Shown here in pieces: positions 28,853 to 37,370 of a stretch of 64,000 nt of DNA; position 1 is the stretch's first letter, and each line of letters starts with the position of its first letter. The DNA is from Bacteroidota bacterium. Its GTDB lineage: Bacteria > Bacteroidota > Bacteroidia > Bacteroidales > WCHB1-69. The notes under the pieces were generated by a model. That model made no database searches. It was not told the origin of the DNA and saw only the letters and a program-made list of their open reading frames with translations. The stretch lies in the NCBI GenBank assembly GCA_023413895.1, contig JAEZOU010000016.1, positions 1-64,000 of the forward strand, in the 5' to 3' direction. The translations under genes and the position numbers were made by a program.

Positions 28853-29608
28853 ATGAAGAAAATTGGTTACGTTATCACCTTAGTGACTATTGTGATTCTT
28901 TCTGGTTGCTGCACTTCTAAAACAGAAAAACCTGTTGATAATAAAGATGTTGTTATTCGAGAAACTCCTGAAAAAACAGAACCTACGACAAAAAAACAAA
29001 AAATTGAAGATATGACTAAAGTTTTAATCAAAACCTCATTAGGAGATATTACCATCGCCCTTTACGATGCTACTCCAGAACACAAAAAGAATTTCTTAAA
29101 ACTCGTTGACGAAAAATATTATGATAATGTACTTTTCCACCGCATTATCCAAGGTTTTATGATTCAAACTGGCGACCCTAATTCCAAAACAGCTAAAGCA
29201 GGTCAACAATTGGGTAATGGCGGTCCTGGATACACCATTCCTGCAGAATTTGTACAAGGTTGTTACCATAAACGCGGTGCCGTAGCTGCAGCCAGAATGG
29301 GCGACAATGTAAATCCACAAAAAGCATCTTCTGGTTCTCAATTTTATATTGTTGATGGTCAGAAGTTTACAGATATGGACTTAATGAATATTTCTCGTCA
29401 ATATGGTATTCAATTTACAGACGAACAAAAAGAGATTTACAAAACTCAAGGAGGTGCTCCTTTCCTTGATAATAACTATACCGTTTTTGGTGAAGTAGTT
29501 ACGGGTATGGATGTTGTGGATAATATTGCCGCACAACAAAAAGATAGATTTGACCGTCCTATAAACGATATTAAAATCATATCTGTAGAAGTAGTTGAAA
29601 ACAAATAA
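28853..29608 (+). CDS. Lipoprotein cyclophilin-type peptidyl-prolyl isomerase
   Basis: A 251-residue protein with lipobox ILSGC (Cys19), a short charged linker, and a cyclophilin domain from about residue 60. The core motifs FHRIIQGFMIQTGD, GPGYTIPAEF and SSGSQFYI are intact, so cis-trans proline isomerase activity in envelope protein folding is expected. An insertion around DLMNISRQYGIQFT is common in Bacteroidetes members. Starts at 28847 and 28853 are both possible; 28853 gives MKKIGYV. It lies between tRNA-Arg and pheS. Confidence 0.9.
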   Translation: MKKIGYVITLVTIVILSGCCTSKTEKPVDNKDVVIRETPEKTEPTTKKQKIEDMTKVLIKTSLGDITIALYDATPEHKKNFLKLVDEKYYDNVLFHRIIQGFMIQTGDPNSKTAKAGQQLGNGGPGYTIPAEFVQGCYHKRGAVAAARMGDNVNPQKASSGSQFYIVDGQKFTDMDLMNISRQYGIQFTDEQKEIYKTQGGAPFLDNNYTVFGEVVTGMDVVDNIAAQQKDRFDRPINDIKIISVEVVENK

Positions 29609-29618
29609 TTGATTGAAA

Positions 29619-30641
29619 ATGAGCAAAATTGAAGATATTAAAAATGAACTTAACCAATTTGTTGTTGAAAACCAAGAACAATTGGAACAGTTTCGTTTGC
29701 ACTTTTTAAGTAAAAAAAGTGAACTTCAACAGTTACTAAGTGAAATTAAAAATATTGCACCTGAATTGCGTAAAGATTTCGGACAGCAAGTAAATCTTTT
29801 AAAACAGGAGGCTCAAAATATTTTTGAAAGTCATAAAGAAAAGATCGAAGAAGTTGCGCTTTCACAATGCGAAACTATGGACCTTACACGCCCCGTTGCA
29901 GCATTGCCCAAAGGTTCTATGCATCCCGTTTCCATTATGATGAATAATGTTTGCGAAATCTTCGAGAAGATTGGATTTGTTTCCGTTAATGGTCCTGATA
30001 TTGAGGATGATTGGCACGTTTTTTCTGCACTGAATTTCCCTCCTGAGCACCCTGCACGCGATATGCAAGATACATTCTTTTTCGAACTTCGTCCCGATAT
30101 TCTACTCCGTACGCACACCTCTTCGTTACAAGTAAGAACAATGGAAACTACGCAACCTCCTATTCGCGTAATCTGTCCAGGTCGCGTATTCCGTAACGAA
30201 ACGATTACTGCTCGCTCACATTGTATATTCCACCAAATAGAAGGTCTTTACATTGCTGAAGAAGTTTCTTTTGCAGAAATGAAACAAGTGTTACTACACT
30301 TTGCAAAAGAGATGTTCGGAGAAGATACAAAAATTCGCTTGCGCCCTTCATTCTTTCCATTTACAGAACCTTCTGCTGAAATGGATATCGAATGCAAAAT
30401 CTGTGGCGGAAAGGGTTGTAATGTATGTAAACACTCCGGCTGGGTAGAGATTTTGGGCTGTGGTATGGTAGATCCAAATGTATTGGAAAGTTGTGGTATT
30501 GATAGCACAAAATACACAGGATACGCTTTTGGCTTAGGTATCGAAAGAATGACTATGCTAAAATATAAAACCAATGATATCCGCCTCTATTTTGAAAATG
30601 ATGTGCGTTTCATTGAGCAGTTTGGACCTGCAACAAACTAA
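29619..30641 (+). CDS. pheS: Phenylalanyl-tRNA synthetase alpha subunit
   Basis: A 340-residue class II aminoacyl-tRNA synthetase subunit that charges tRNA-Phe together with PheT (not in this window). The N-terminal coiled-coil tRNA-binding arm (about 1-90) is followed by the catalytic core: HPVSIMMN, FFELRPDILLRTHTSSLQVR (motif 2 region), FHQIEGLYI, FPFTEPSAEMDI and GFGLGIERMTM-like motif 3 (AFGLGIERMTML). ATG 29619 is preferred to the TTG two codons upstream. The 3' end overlaps lptC by 4 bases, tail to tail. Confidence 0.96.
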   Translation: MSKIEDIKNELNQFVVENQEQLEQFRLHFLSKKSELQQLLSEIKNIAPELRKDFGQQVNLLKQEAQNIFESHKEKIEEVALSQCETMDLTRPVAALPKGSMHPVSIMMNNVCEIFEKIGFVSVNGPDIEDDWHVFSALNFPPEHPARDMQDTFFFELRPDILLRTHTSSLQVRTMETTQPPIRVICPGRVFRNETITARSHCIFHQIEGLYIAEEVSFAEMKQVLLHFAKEMFGEDTKIRLRPSFFPFTEPSAEMDIECKICGGKGCNVCKHSGWVEILGCGMVDPNVLESCGIDSTKYTGYAFGLGIERMTMLKYKTNDIRLYFENDVRFIEQFGPATN

Positions 30642-31189
30642 AATTCATTTGCTAACATTTCGCCACGAGGATTTCTAATCGAATATTTAGTAAATCTCTC
30701 GTCCGCTTCAAAGCCGTCGCCACGATTCGTCGTTCCGTCGGCTTTTATTTGTACAACTTCTACATTGGAGTAGATAATCTTATTACGTTTATCCCAAATT
30801 ATTTGTTCAGTTCGTATTGATTCCTTTTTCTGAAGATCTGTGATAACAACATTTTTAGAAGCCTCCATACGCTGAATTCTATCCTCACTTATAGCATAAT
30901 CTGCTGTCAGAACAGAATGTTTTTCCCCATTGCTATAGGAAGTCACAATAATTCCTTCTGGAAAATCCATATAGGAGTTTGCCCCTTCATACTTATTCAT
31001 CACAGGTGCAAAAATTTTAAAGTTAACCTCTCCTGAATCACTTACTACAATTTCAATATCTTGTGCCGATTCATCAGGATATTTCCCATCAAAACAAACT
31101 GGCGTAAGAAACTCTGATTTCGAGTTACAAGAGAAACAAAACGCCACCCCACAAAGAAAAGGGATGGCGTTTTTGATAATTCTTATCAT
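30638..31189 (-). CDS. lptC: LPS export protein LptC, lipoprotein form
   Basis: A 183-residue protein that passes LPS from the inner-membrane LptBFG complex to the periplasmic bridge. The N-terminus IPFLCGVAFCFSC looks like a lipoprotein signal; most of the chain is beta strands of the LptA/LptC jellyroll, such as YMDFPEGIIVTSYSNGEKHSVLTADYA split by charged turns, and NVVITDLQKKESIRTEQIIWD. The ATG at 31189 gives a proper signal and starts 22 bases after the TPR gene stop; the longer reading would overlap it. It is the last gene of the coaX operon. Confidence 0.85.
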   Translation of the reverse strand: MIRIIKNAIPFLCGVAFCFSCNSKSEFLTPVCFDGKYPDESAQDIEIVVSDSGEVNFKIFAPVMNKYEGANSYMDFPEGIIVTSYSNGEKHSVLTADYAISEDRIQRMEASKNVVITDLQKKESIRTEQIIWDKRNKIIYSNVEVVQIKADGTTNRGDGFEADERFTKYSIRNPRGEMLANEF

Positions 31190-31211
31190 AATACTAAAAT
31201 ATGATATATCA

Positions 31212-32660
31212 CTAACGAACAGTTGTTGTTTCATTAATCCAACAACCTACGCGATAAGAGCTGCCATTTTGCAAACCTCTGACAAATTTATCTTGATCGC
31301 TTGGGAAAGCAAGTTTAGATCTTTTTTCTCTGATAGTTTGTTCCAAAGATGGATCTACTGCCAAAGCTCTGCTATATTTATCTGCTGCTGCCCAGTTGTT
31401 GGCATTTGGAAGAGAACCTTCACCAGAACATCTTCTACCAGAATAGTGATAAAGATCACCAATCAACATATAAGCTTTACCCATATTAGGTTTCAATCTA
31501 ATAGCTTCTAAAGCAGCTGCACGAGATTCTGAATAATTTTCTTTTGCTTGCAATGTTGTTGCTAAGAAGAAATATGCGTTTGCTTTCTTTTCATTAGTTT
31601 CAAACATAGAAATTGCTTCTTTGAAATAAGCTACTGCTGCATCATAGTCAGCTCTTCCTAACGAACGTAAACCCATTTGGTATGCTGAATTTGCACTTGG
31701 TTCAGCTTTGTGAACAATCTCCAATGCTTCTACGAAAATATCTGATTTACTACAATCTGATTTTTGCATAGTGTGAATGATTTTCTTCAAAACTGTCAAA
31801 TTCTCACGATTTTCAGCCAATTTTTTACCATAAATTTGGTCTAAAACATGACAAGGTGCATACGGAGTAAATTTACTTTCAATATTGCCCAAAGTTTTAG
31901 CATAGTTGCTGATATATTTATTAACTTTAGCTGTATCTTTTCCAATCTTTCCTGTTTGTACTTTATAAGCATTAGAATCAATTGTCCCTGCAGCTAAACT
32001 TGAATCCAAAGCATATAAACTTGGCATTATCTTATCCAATTGCTTGTTATAGTTATCGATAGCTTGTTCAAGATAGGTAGTTGCTCTTTCATACGCATCA
32101 ATAACGTAGGTTGTATCTTTTTTCGCCTTGGTCATACCTTGAGATACACTGAAGAACACATTAAAGATGATAGGTTGTGTTTCCTCTTTTGAACTTTCGA
32201 TAGCTTCAATAAAGAGTGGATAAGCCGTTTCAAACTCTTTCTGTCTGAAACGCGTCATATTGTAAGCAATCCAACCTTTATCCTCACCTGCAGAATATTT
32301 ATCAGGGAAATAGGTACTTCTTACAGTATAAACCCAAATTAAAGAATCGACTAAAACTTCTGCTCTTGCCGTATCTCCAGCTGCTTTTGATTGCTTAATT
32401 AATGCTTCAAAAATGTTTTGAATGGATGAATTGGTATAGATACCATTCCATGAACAAGGACATTGTGTAATTACATTACGCCAATGTTCGTATGCTTTAG
32501 CATAATCTTTTTGTTTGGTAAATTGACGGAAGAGTGTTATTTGCTCAAGGCATTGCAATGAGTCATCTTCTGTAGCTCCATAACCATTACAAATAGTATT
32601 TTGAGAAAATGCGCCGAAACTCAACGCAAAGAAAGTAAATAATAATACGATTTTTTTCAT
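31212..32660 (-). CDS. Exported TPR protein of the coaX-lptC operon
   Basis: A 482-residue periplasmic protein with a signal peptide (about 1-19, ending FGAFSQ). It contains TPR-type helical pairs, clearest at residues ~325-440 (SAYQMGLRSLGRADYDAAVAY, KANAYFFLATTLQAKENYSE and KAYMLIGDLYHY). The C-terminus YRVGCWINETTTVR is a conserved feature of this Bacteroidetes family. The function is not established; the constant position between an outer-membrane barrel and lptC suggests an envelope assembly role. Separated from the barrel gene by 55 bases. Confidence 0.8.
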   Translation of the reverse strand: MKKIVLLFTFFALSFGAFSQNTICNGYGATEDDSLQCLEQITLFRQFTKQKDYAKAYEHWRNVITQCPCSWNGIYTNSSIQNIFEALIKQSKAAGDTARAEVLVDSLIWVYTVRSTYFPDKYSAGEDKGWIAYNMTRFRQKEFETAYPLFIEAIESSKEETQPIIFNVFFSVSQGMTKAKKDTTYVIDAYERATTYLEQAIDNYNKQLDKIMPSLYALDSSLAAGTIDSNAYKVQTGKIGKDTAKVNKYISNYAKTLGNIESKFTPYAPCHVLDQIYGKKLAENRENLTVLKKIIHTMQKSDCSKSDIFVEALEIVHKAEPSANSAYQMGLRSLGRADYDAAVAYFKEAISMFETNEKKANAYFFLATTLQAKENYSESRAAALEAIRLKPNMGKAYMLIGDLYHYSGRRCSGEGSLPNANNWAAADKYSRALAVDPSLEQTIREKRSKLAFPSDQDKFVRGLQNGSSYRVGCWINETTTVR

Positions 32661-32715
32661 CTGAATAAATTATTTTGATTATTGATTATCTTTGACTATA
32701 AGGCATCTTTAATGT

Positions 32716-34011
32716 TTAATCTAATTTTACTCGTTGGTACCATTTTTCGTAAAGAGTAAAACTAAACGAGAAACGATAATAATTTTGCTGTATTAACTGC
32801 TCTTTGGTGGTTCCTGTATGGATATATTCAAACATCACATTGAAAGAGGAGTTAAAGTTGAAAGTTCTGATAGGGAATCCTATTCCACAAGCAACAGAAA
32901 ATTCCTGAATCGGTTGATTTCTAATATTTAAATATCCTGTTGAATATCGAACTCCTGCTCTGAAATTAATCCGCTTCATATATTTGGGCGATGTTGGATT
33001 AGGAATATATTGAAGACCTACCGCCGAAATAACAGCGTCTTTAAACATATCAGAATCAGTGTTATTCATTGAAAAACGCGTCCAATTTTCCCACGTTACA
33101 TCAGCTCCCACTTTCAAAATATCTTTATAACTATAAGTGATTCCTCCGCCAATGGTTTGTGGAAGTTTTGCTGTACCCCGAATAGCATCATCATCGAAAC
33201 GACAAACAACTGTATCAACTGCAGTTGAAGCGCTAAAACCGCTACCTGTAAAGGTATTTATAAGTAAGTTCTCACGCGTCCAAACGTACGCTGAATTTTC
33301 ATAAACTAAACCAAAACCTAAGGTATGTTTCTCTTGAATTTTGGTTACATATTGAACTCCACCTGTTAAATAGATTCCATCCACATAATTAATATTTGCT
33401 ACGCGAGAGTTTAGAAAATTCTGACCTGAAAAATAGGCATAATTTAACGTATTTAAATTACCAAAGAGGTAGGAGATGTTTAATCCAATAGATAAGCCTT
33501 TACAAATTTTAAAAGCATTACCCCAATAGAATTGAACAAGACCTCCCGTACCTGAATAGTCATACCTCACTTCGCCAATATTTTCGATATTTCTTGTTGT
33601 GGATATATCGTAACCTAAATCGCTGAAAGGAAGGACTCCAACACTGGTCCGCCAATGACGAGTTATTGGTAAACCTATAGCCAAATAATCGGCACGCGCA
33701 AAAGAGCCTTTTTGTCTCAACTCATCTGTTTCCAAGTGAGTAGAGTAGATACTCATGCTAGCATCTGCAACAAAAGACAATGAATCAAAAGCTGCGTAGG
33801 AAGCAGGATTTTTAAAGTTGACAAAATATGGACTTTGTATTGCATACGCAACTCCACCCATAGAATTTAGCATACCATTTGTACGATTTGTTGGCACACC
33901 AATTCCAAAATTCGAATAGGGAGATTGAATCTCATTTTGCGCTGATAGAGTAACGCAAAACAACATCAGAATTGCAATCCACAAAGTCGTGATATTTACT
34001 TTATTATCCAT
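32716..34011 (-). CDS. Outer-membrane beta-barrel protein of the coaX operon
   Basis: A 431-residue barrel protein with a signal peptide (ending LSAQ). The mature start NEIQSPYSNFGIG, then GGVAYAI and NPASYAAFDSLSF, is the pattern of Bacteroidetes FadL/PorV-like barrels. Amphipathic strands run to the end (RFSFSFTLYEKWYQRV). Its role is unknown; relatives may transport small hydrophobic molecules. Its start overlaps the coaX stop by 8 bases, so the two are coupled. Confidence 0.8.
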   Translation of the reverse strand: MDNKVNITTLWIAILMLFCVTLSAQNEIQSPYSNFGIGVPTNRTNGMLNSMGGVAYAIQSPYFVNFKNPASYAAFDSLSFVADASMSIYSTHLETDELRQKGSFARADYLAIGLPITRHWRTSVGVLPFSDLGYDISTTRNIENIGEVRYDYSGTGGLVQFYWGNAFKICKGLSIGLNISYLFGNLNTLNYAYFSGQNFLNSRVANINYVDGIYLTGGVQYVTKIQEKHTLGFGLVYENSAYVWTRENLLINTFTGSGFSASTAVDTVVCRFDDDAIRGTAKLPQTIGGGITYSYKDILKVGADVTWENWTRFSMNNTDSDMFKDAVISAVGLQYIPNPTSPKYMKRINFRAGVRYSTGYLNIRNQPIQEFSVACGIGFPIRTFNFNSSFNVMFEYIHTGTTKEQLIQQNYYRFSFSFTLYEKWYQRVKLD

Positions 34012-34726
34012 TAATTTCTAAAATTTTATTCAGGCCCCAAAGGACTAAATTTGGGGCTGCAAATATCGTATTTTTTATTGACTTCTGCAAGTGCTCCAAA
34101 TCGCCTCCTGTCAGTATAGTTTTCAACCCATTATAACGATTTTTGTATGAATTTATTATTCCCTCTATTTCATATATAACTCCCTTAATTACACCTATTT
34201 GTATTGAAGATTGTGTGTTTCTTCCTATAAAATCTTCCAATTCTGAGAACGATTCTTGGGGTAAGCGTTGGGTAAAATGATGAAGTGCCCGAAAACGCAT
34301 AGAAAGGCCTGGCGAGATAGAACCACCTTTATAAATACCATCAGCAGACACAAAATCTGCAACCAAACAAGTTCCTGCTTGTATTGATAACACATTCTCA
34401 TTGGGAAATAGCGTTGCCGCACCAACCGCATTTGCAATTCTATCTAAGCCTAATGTTGAGGGTGTTTCGTAATCAATCTTTATCGGAAGATTACTTTTCA
34501 CAGAAAATGCAACACAATGGCTATGCTTCGCAAGGTAATCTTCCACTTGTGCATCGCACGAAGCAACAGAAGATATTATTGATTTCTCAACCTTATGTTG
34601 AGAAAAAATTTGCTCTAAAATTTTCACATCAATTTTGGGAAAACTATAAACGATAGGAACCGAACAACCCTCTGAGAAAAGAGCAATTTTTTGCAAAGTA
34701 TTCCCAATATCTATTACCAAATTCAT
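34004..34726 (-). CDS. coaX: Type III pantothenate kinase homologue, catalytic Asp replaced
   Basis: A 240-residue ASKHA-fold protein of the CoaX family, which phosphorylates pantothenate in the first step of CoA synthesis. Present: DIGNTLQKIALF (phosphate loop, Asp6), TPSTLGLDRIANAVGA (Asp95) and GGSISPGLSMRFRALH. In active enzymes the next motif is D-x-GT-x-x-T; here it reads LSIQAGTCLVADF, with Gln116 at the Asp position and Val in place of Thr. Activity may be altered, or this copy may serve another role. It overlaps the barrel gene downstream and lies one base from the CLC gene upstream. Confidence 0.88.
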   Translation of the reverse strand: MNLVIDIGNTLQKIALFSEGCSVPIVYSFPKIDVKILEQIFSQHKVEKSIISSVASCDAQVEDYLAKHSHCVAFSVKSNLPIKIDYETPSTLGLDRIANAVGAATLFPNENVLSIQAGTCLVADFVSADGIYKGGSISPGLSMRFRALHHFTQRLPQESFSELEDFIGRNTQSSIQIGVIKGVIYEIEGIINSYKNRYNGLKTILTGGDLEHLQKSIKNTIFAAPNLVLWGLNKILEING

Positions 34727-34727
34727 A

Positions 34728-36515
34728 TTAATCTTCAGATTCTTCTGCCACTACCTCTTTGTATGCTGTAAGAACTTTCGCTTTTGAGAGAAAACCCAAA
34801 TAGTGATGGTCTTTTGTAATAACGGGCAAATTAAAATTTCCTGATTCCTTAAATTTCTGGATCACCTCTTCTCCCGAATCTGTATCATAAACAAAAATAA
34901 AAGTATCAGGGGTAATCATTAGATTTCGCACAAAAGTTGTATCATAAAGTTCTTGTTTAAAAATCATCTCCCGATGATCATCCATAATCAGCAGACCAGC
35001 AAACAACTGATTATCATCTAGAACCACAAAAATATTACGTTTCGACTTAGCAATTACTTGTGTATATTCACGAAGAGTAGCAGAGATATTGATAGTAAGG
35101 ATATTATTATCAACTAGATTTTTCCAATCAAGTTGTTTCATAGCAAATTTATCTTTATTATGGGTTTTTAGGACTCCTTTTTCTGCCAAATTACGACTAT
35201 AAATAGAGTGCTTTTCGATAGGTTTTACAGCTAAATAGGAGAACGCTGCTGTCATCATCAGAGGTATAAGAAGAGAATAACCACTTGAAAGTTCTGCGAT
35301 TAGGAAGATGGCTGTAACTGGAGCGTGCATTACCCCCCCCATCACACCTGCCATACCTGCCAACATAAAATTAACAGGAACAACAGAAAAACCAATAATA
35401 TTGTTACAGATGATGGCCATAAAAAGCCCAGTAAATGCACCTACAAAAAGTGAAGGAGCAAAAACTCCGCCAATTCCGCCGGCAGAGGTGGTGATTCCTG
35501 TAGCAAAAACCTTCAAAAGGATAATCAACAATAATATGACAATCATAGATAGGTCATTGTGTTGAAAACTGGCCAAAGGTGAATTTCTATATACCACATC
35601 AAAGTTATTTTGCATCAGTAGAGAAAGATTTTCGTAACCCTCGCCATAGAAAACAGGGAAAAGAAAAATCAATATACCCAAACAAACTCCGCCGACAATA
35701 CCTCGTAAATAGATTTTTTTGATCTTTGAAAAAATTCGTTCTACCAAACGTAAAACTCTAAAGAAATAGATAGAAACTATACCACATAGAAGTCCCAAAA
35801 CAATATAAAGAGGAATATTTTTCATTCCATATTCGATATTTGGAATAGAAAACATCACATCTTTCCCTAAAAACAAAAGGGATAATACAGTTCCTGTACC
35901 TGCAGAAATAAGCAGAGGAACAACTGCCGTAGCAGTAAAATCGATCATTAGCACCTCTATGGCAAAAATAATTGCAGCTACGGGAGCTTTAAAAACAGCT
36001 GCAATTGTTGCCGTTGAACCGCATGCTAAAAGCAAAGTTGTTTGCTTGCTATTAAGTTTAAAAAGCTGCGCCAAATTGGACCCTATACCTGATCCTGTTA
36101 GTACCATCGGTGCTTCCAAACCCACAGAACCGCCAAAGCCAACCGTAAGTGAACTTGCCACAATAGAGGAATATATATTGTGACGACGAAGCTTTCCCTT
36201 ACTTTTACCAATTGCCTTCATAGCTATGCTAACCCCATGACTGATTTTATCCTTTACAACCTTTTGAAGGAAAAGAATTGTCAGAAGAATTCCTACCAAG
36301 GGAAAAGCTAAATAGATATATTTGTGCATAGGTCCAGGACAAGTTCTATCTAACATAGAAATTGTAAAGTGGATGATGTTTTTTATCACAATAGCTGCGG
36401 TTGCACCAAAAATGCCCGTAAATACACTTAAAACAATAAGAGTATTATTGCCGCCCAGTTTATCTAAAAGATATTCTCTTGTTTTATCTATATATCGTTC
36501 AAATTTCTCTTTCAA
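34728..36515 (-). CDS. CLC-family chloride channel/transporter with CBS domains
   Basis: A 595-residue membrane protein. Residues ~25-440 are the CLC core: GFGGSVGLEAP holds the external gating glutamate (Glu134) and GGIGGVFAPSLFVGAFTG is the conserved anion-site loop. Residues ~455-590 are a CBS pair that may bind adenine nucleotides. At the internal proton-glutamate position the sequence is AIEVLMID, with Val188 after Glu187, as in channel-type CLCs, so proton-coupled exchange may be absent. It is the first gene of the operon and has a well-formed promoter. Confidence 0.9.
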   Translation of the reverse strand: MKEKFERYIDKTREYLLDKLGGNNTLIVLSVFTGIFGATAAIVIKNIIHFTISMLDRTCPGPMHKYIYLAFPLVGILLTILFLQKVVKDKISHGVSIAMKAIGKSKGKLRRHNIYSSIVASSLTVGFGGSVGLEAPMVLTGSGIGSNLAQLFKLNSKQTTLLLACGSTATIAAVFKAPVAAIIFAIEVLMIDFTATAVVPLLISAGTGTVLSLLFLGKDVMFSIPNIEYGMKNIPLYIVLGLLCGIVSIYFFRVLRLVERIFSKIKKIYLRGIVGGVCLGILIFLFPVFYGEGYENLSLLMQNNFDVVYRNSPLASFQHNDLSMIVILLLIILLKVFATGITTSAGGIGGVFAPSLFVGAFTGLFMAIICNNIIGFSVVPVNFMLAGMAGVMGGVMHAPVTAIFLIAELSSGYSLLIPLMMTAAFSYLAVKPIEKHSIYSRNLAEKGVLKTHNKDKFAMKQLDWKNLVDNNILTINISATLREYTQVIAKSKRNIFVVLDDNQLFAGLLIMDDHREMIFKQELYDTTFVRNLMITPDTFIFVYDTDSGEEVIQKFKESGNFNLPVITKDHHYLGFLSKAKVLTAYKEVVAEESED

Positions 36516-36536
36516 AACATATCAATATTGGTTTTG

Positions 36537-36567
36537 CAAAACTAAAAAAAAAATCCATAATAGCAAA
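36537..36567 (-). promoter_or_regulatory. Sigma-ABfr promoter of the CLC-coaX-lptC operon
   Basis: On the minus strand a TTTG (36564-36567) is followed after 19 bases by TAGTTTTG (36537-36544), matching both promoter elements and the spacing rule. The start codon at 36515 is 21 bases downstream, leaving a leader of about 15 bases. One of the three best promoters in the window. Confidence 0.75.
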
Positions 36568-36731
36568 TATTTTTGCGATTTTCTTCCTAAAAAAACAACT
36601 AAGAAGCAGAATTTGATATTAAAAACATTTATTTTATCATAAAAACATGATTTTATAAATCTAAAAATCAATTAGTTGTGCTATTTTTTCAAAAAAATGA
36701 TTTCGAGTAGTGTTTTTTTGAAAAAAAGTTG

Positions 36732-36739
36732 TATTTTTG
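36732..36739 (+). promoter_or_regulatory. -7 box for the tRNA-Phe/tRNA-Arg pair
   Basis: TATTTTTG, 18 bases before tRNA-Phe. No clear TTTG at the usual -33 distance; the upstream DNA is a T/A-run region. Confidence 0.5.
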
Positions 36740-36757
36740 CAGTCATCAAAAAACAAC

Positions 36758-36830
<73 letters not shown>

Positions 36831-36838
36831 CAACTGAT

Positions 36839-36912
36839 GGCCCATTAGCTCAACTGAATAGAGCATTTGACTACGGATCAAAAGGTTGTAGGTTTGAATC
36901 CTGCATGGGTCA
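36839..36912 (+). tRNA. tRNA-Arg (anticodon ACG)
   Basis: A 74-base cloverleaf: acceptor GGCCCAT/ATGGGTC with one G-T pair, D stem GCTC/GAGC, anticodon stem TTTGA/TCAAA with loop CTACGGA giving ACG. The A is expected to be deaminated to inosine by TadA, which is encoded at 61853-62296. T arm GTAGG/CCTGC, discriminator A. Confidence 0.95.
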
Positions 36913-36927
36913 CAAAAATGGGTCGAA

Positions 36928-36958
36928 AAAAAAGGGAGCAATTTTTGTTCCCTTTTTT
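36928..36958 (+). terminator. Rho-independent terminator of the tRNA pair
   Basis: Stem GGGAGCAA/TTGTTCCC with a 3-base loop and one G-T pair, extended by an A6/T6 flank and ending in a T-run. It begins 15 bases after tRNA-Arg(ACG). Confidence 0.85.
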
Positions 36959-37008
36959 CATTTTCAAAATCAACCTTTTCTTCAAAACAATTCTTCCTAA
37001 CATTTGTT

Positions 37009-37210
37009 TGCAATGGCTGATAGAAAATAGTCTCACAAAAGTGATAACAACTACACAAATTACGGAGAAAACCGCAAAATTATTTCAAACCGATATTGAT
37101 TTAAGTAAAAATTTGTAGCTTCAACTAGCCACCTTGATACTCAAATTGAAAACTATTTGGATAAACCTCTAATCACCATTCCTTTAAAATATTCTATTAC
37201 AGACTCTTAG
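37009..37210 (+). pseudogene. Possible short gene remnant, frameshifted
   Basis: Two adjoining reading-frame pieces look protein-like: one ending ITEKTAKLFQTDIDLSKNL then stop, and one in another frame running from about 37108 through DTQIENYLDKPLITIPLKYS to a stop at 37210. Together they could be the decayed 3' part of a gene. No homologue is recognised. The rest of the 36959-37370 gap is AT-rich, with the promoter box of the next gene at 37292-37299. Confidence 0.3.
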
Positions 37211-37291
37211 GGACAAAAATAAGATAATATATTTTCTGACTCTTTTTTTTAAATTTTTCCATCAGATCGTTTTTTACTATAAAAAAAATTG

Positions 37292-37299
37292 TATTTTTG
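37292..37299 (+). promoter_or_regulatory. -7 box for the glycine-rich surface protein
   Basis: TATTTTTG, followed by a ~65-base, nearly G/C-free leader before the ATG at 37371. No clear -33 element. Confidence 0.5.
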
Positions 37300-37370
37300 C
37301 TGATTTAACTTATAATATAATTTATAATTGAAATAACTGAAATAATTGAAAATATTAAAAAGACAAATTA

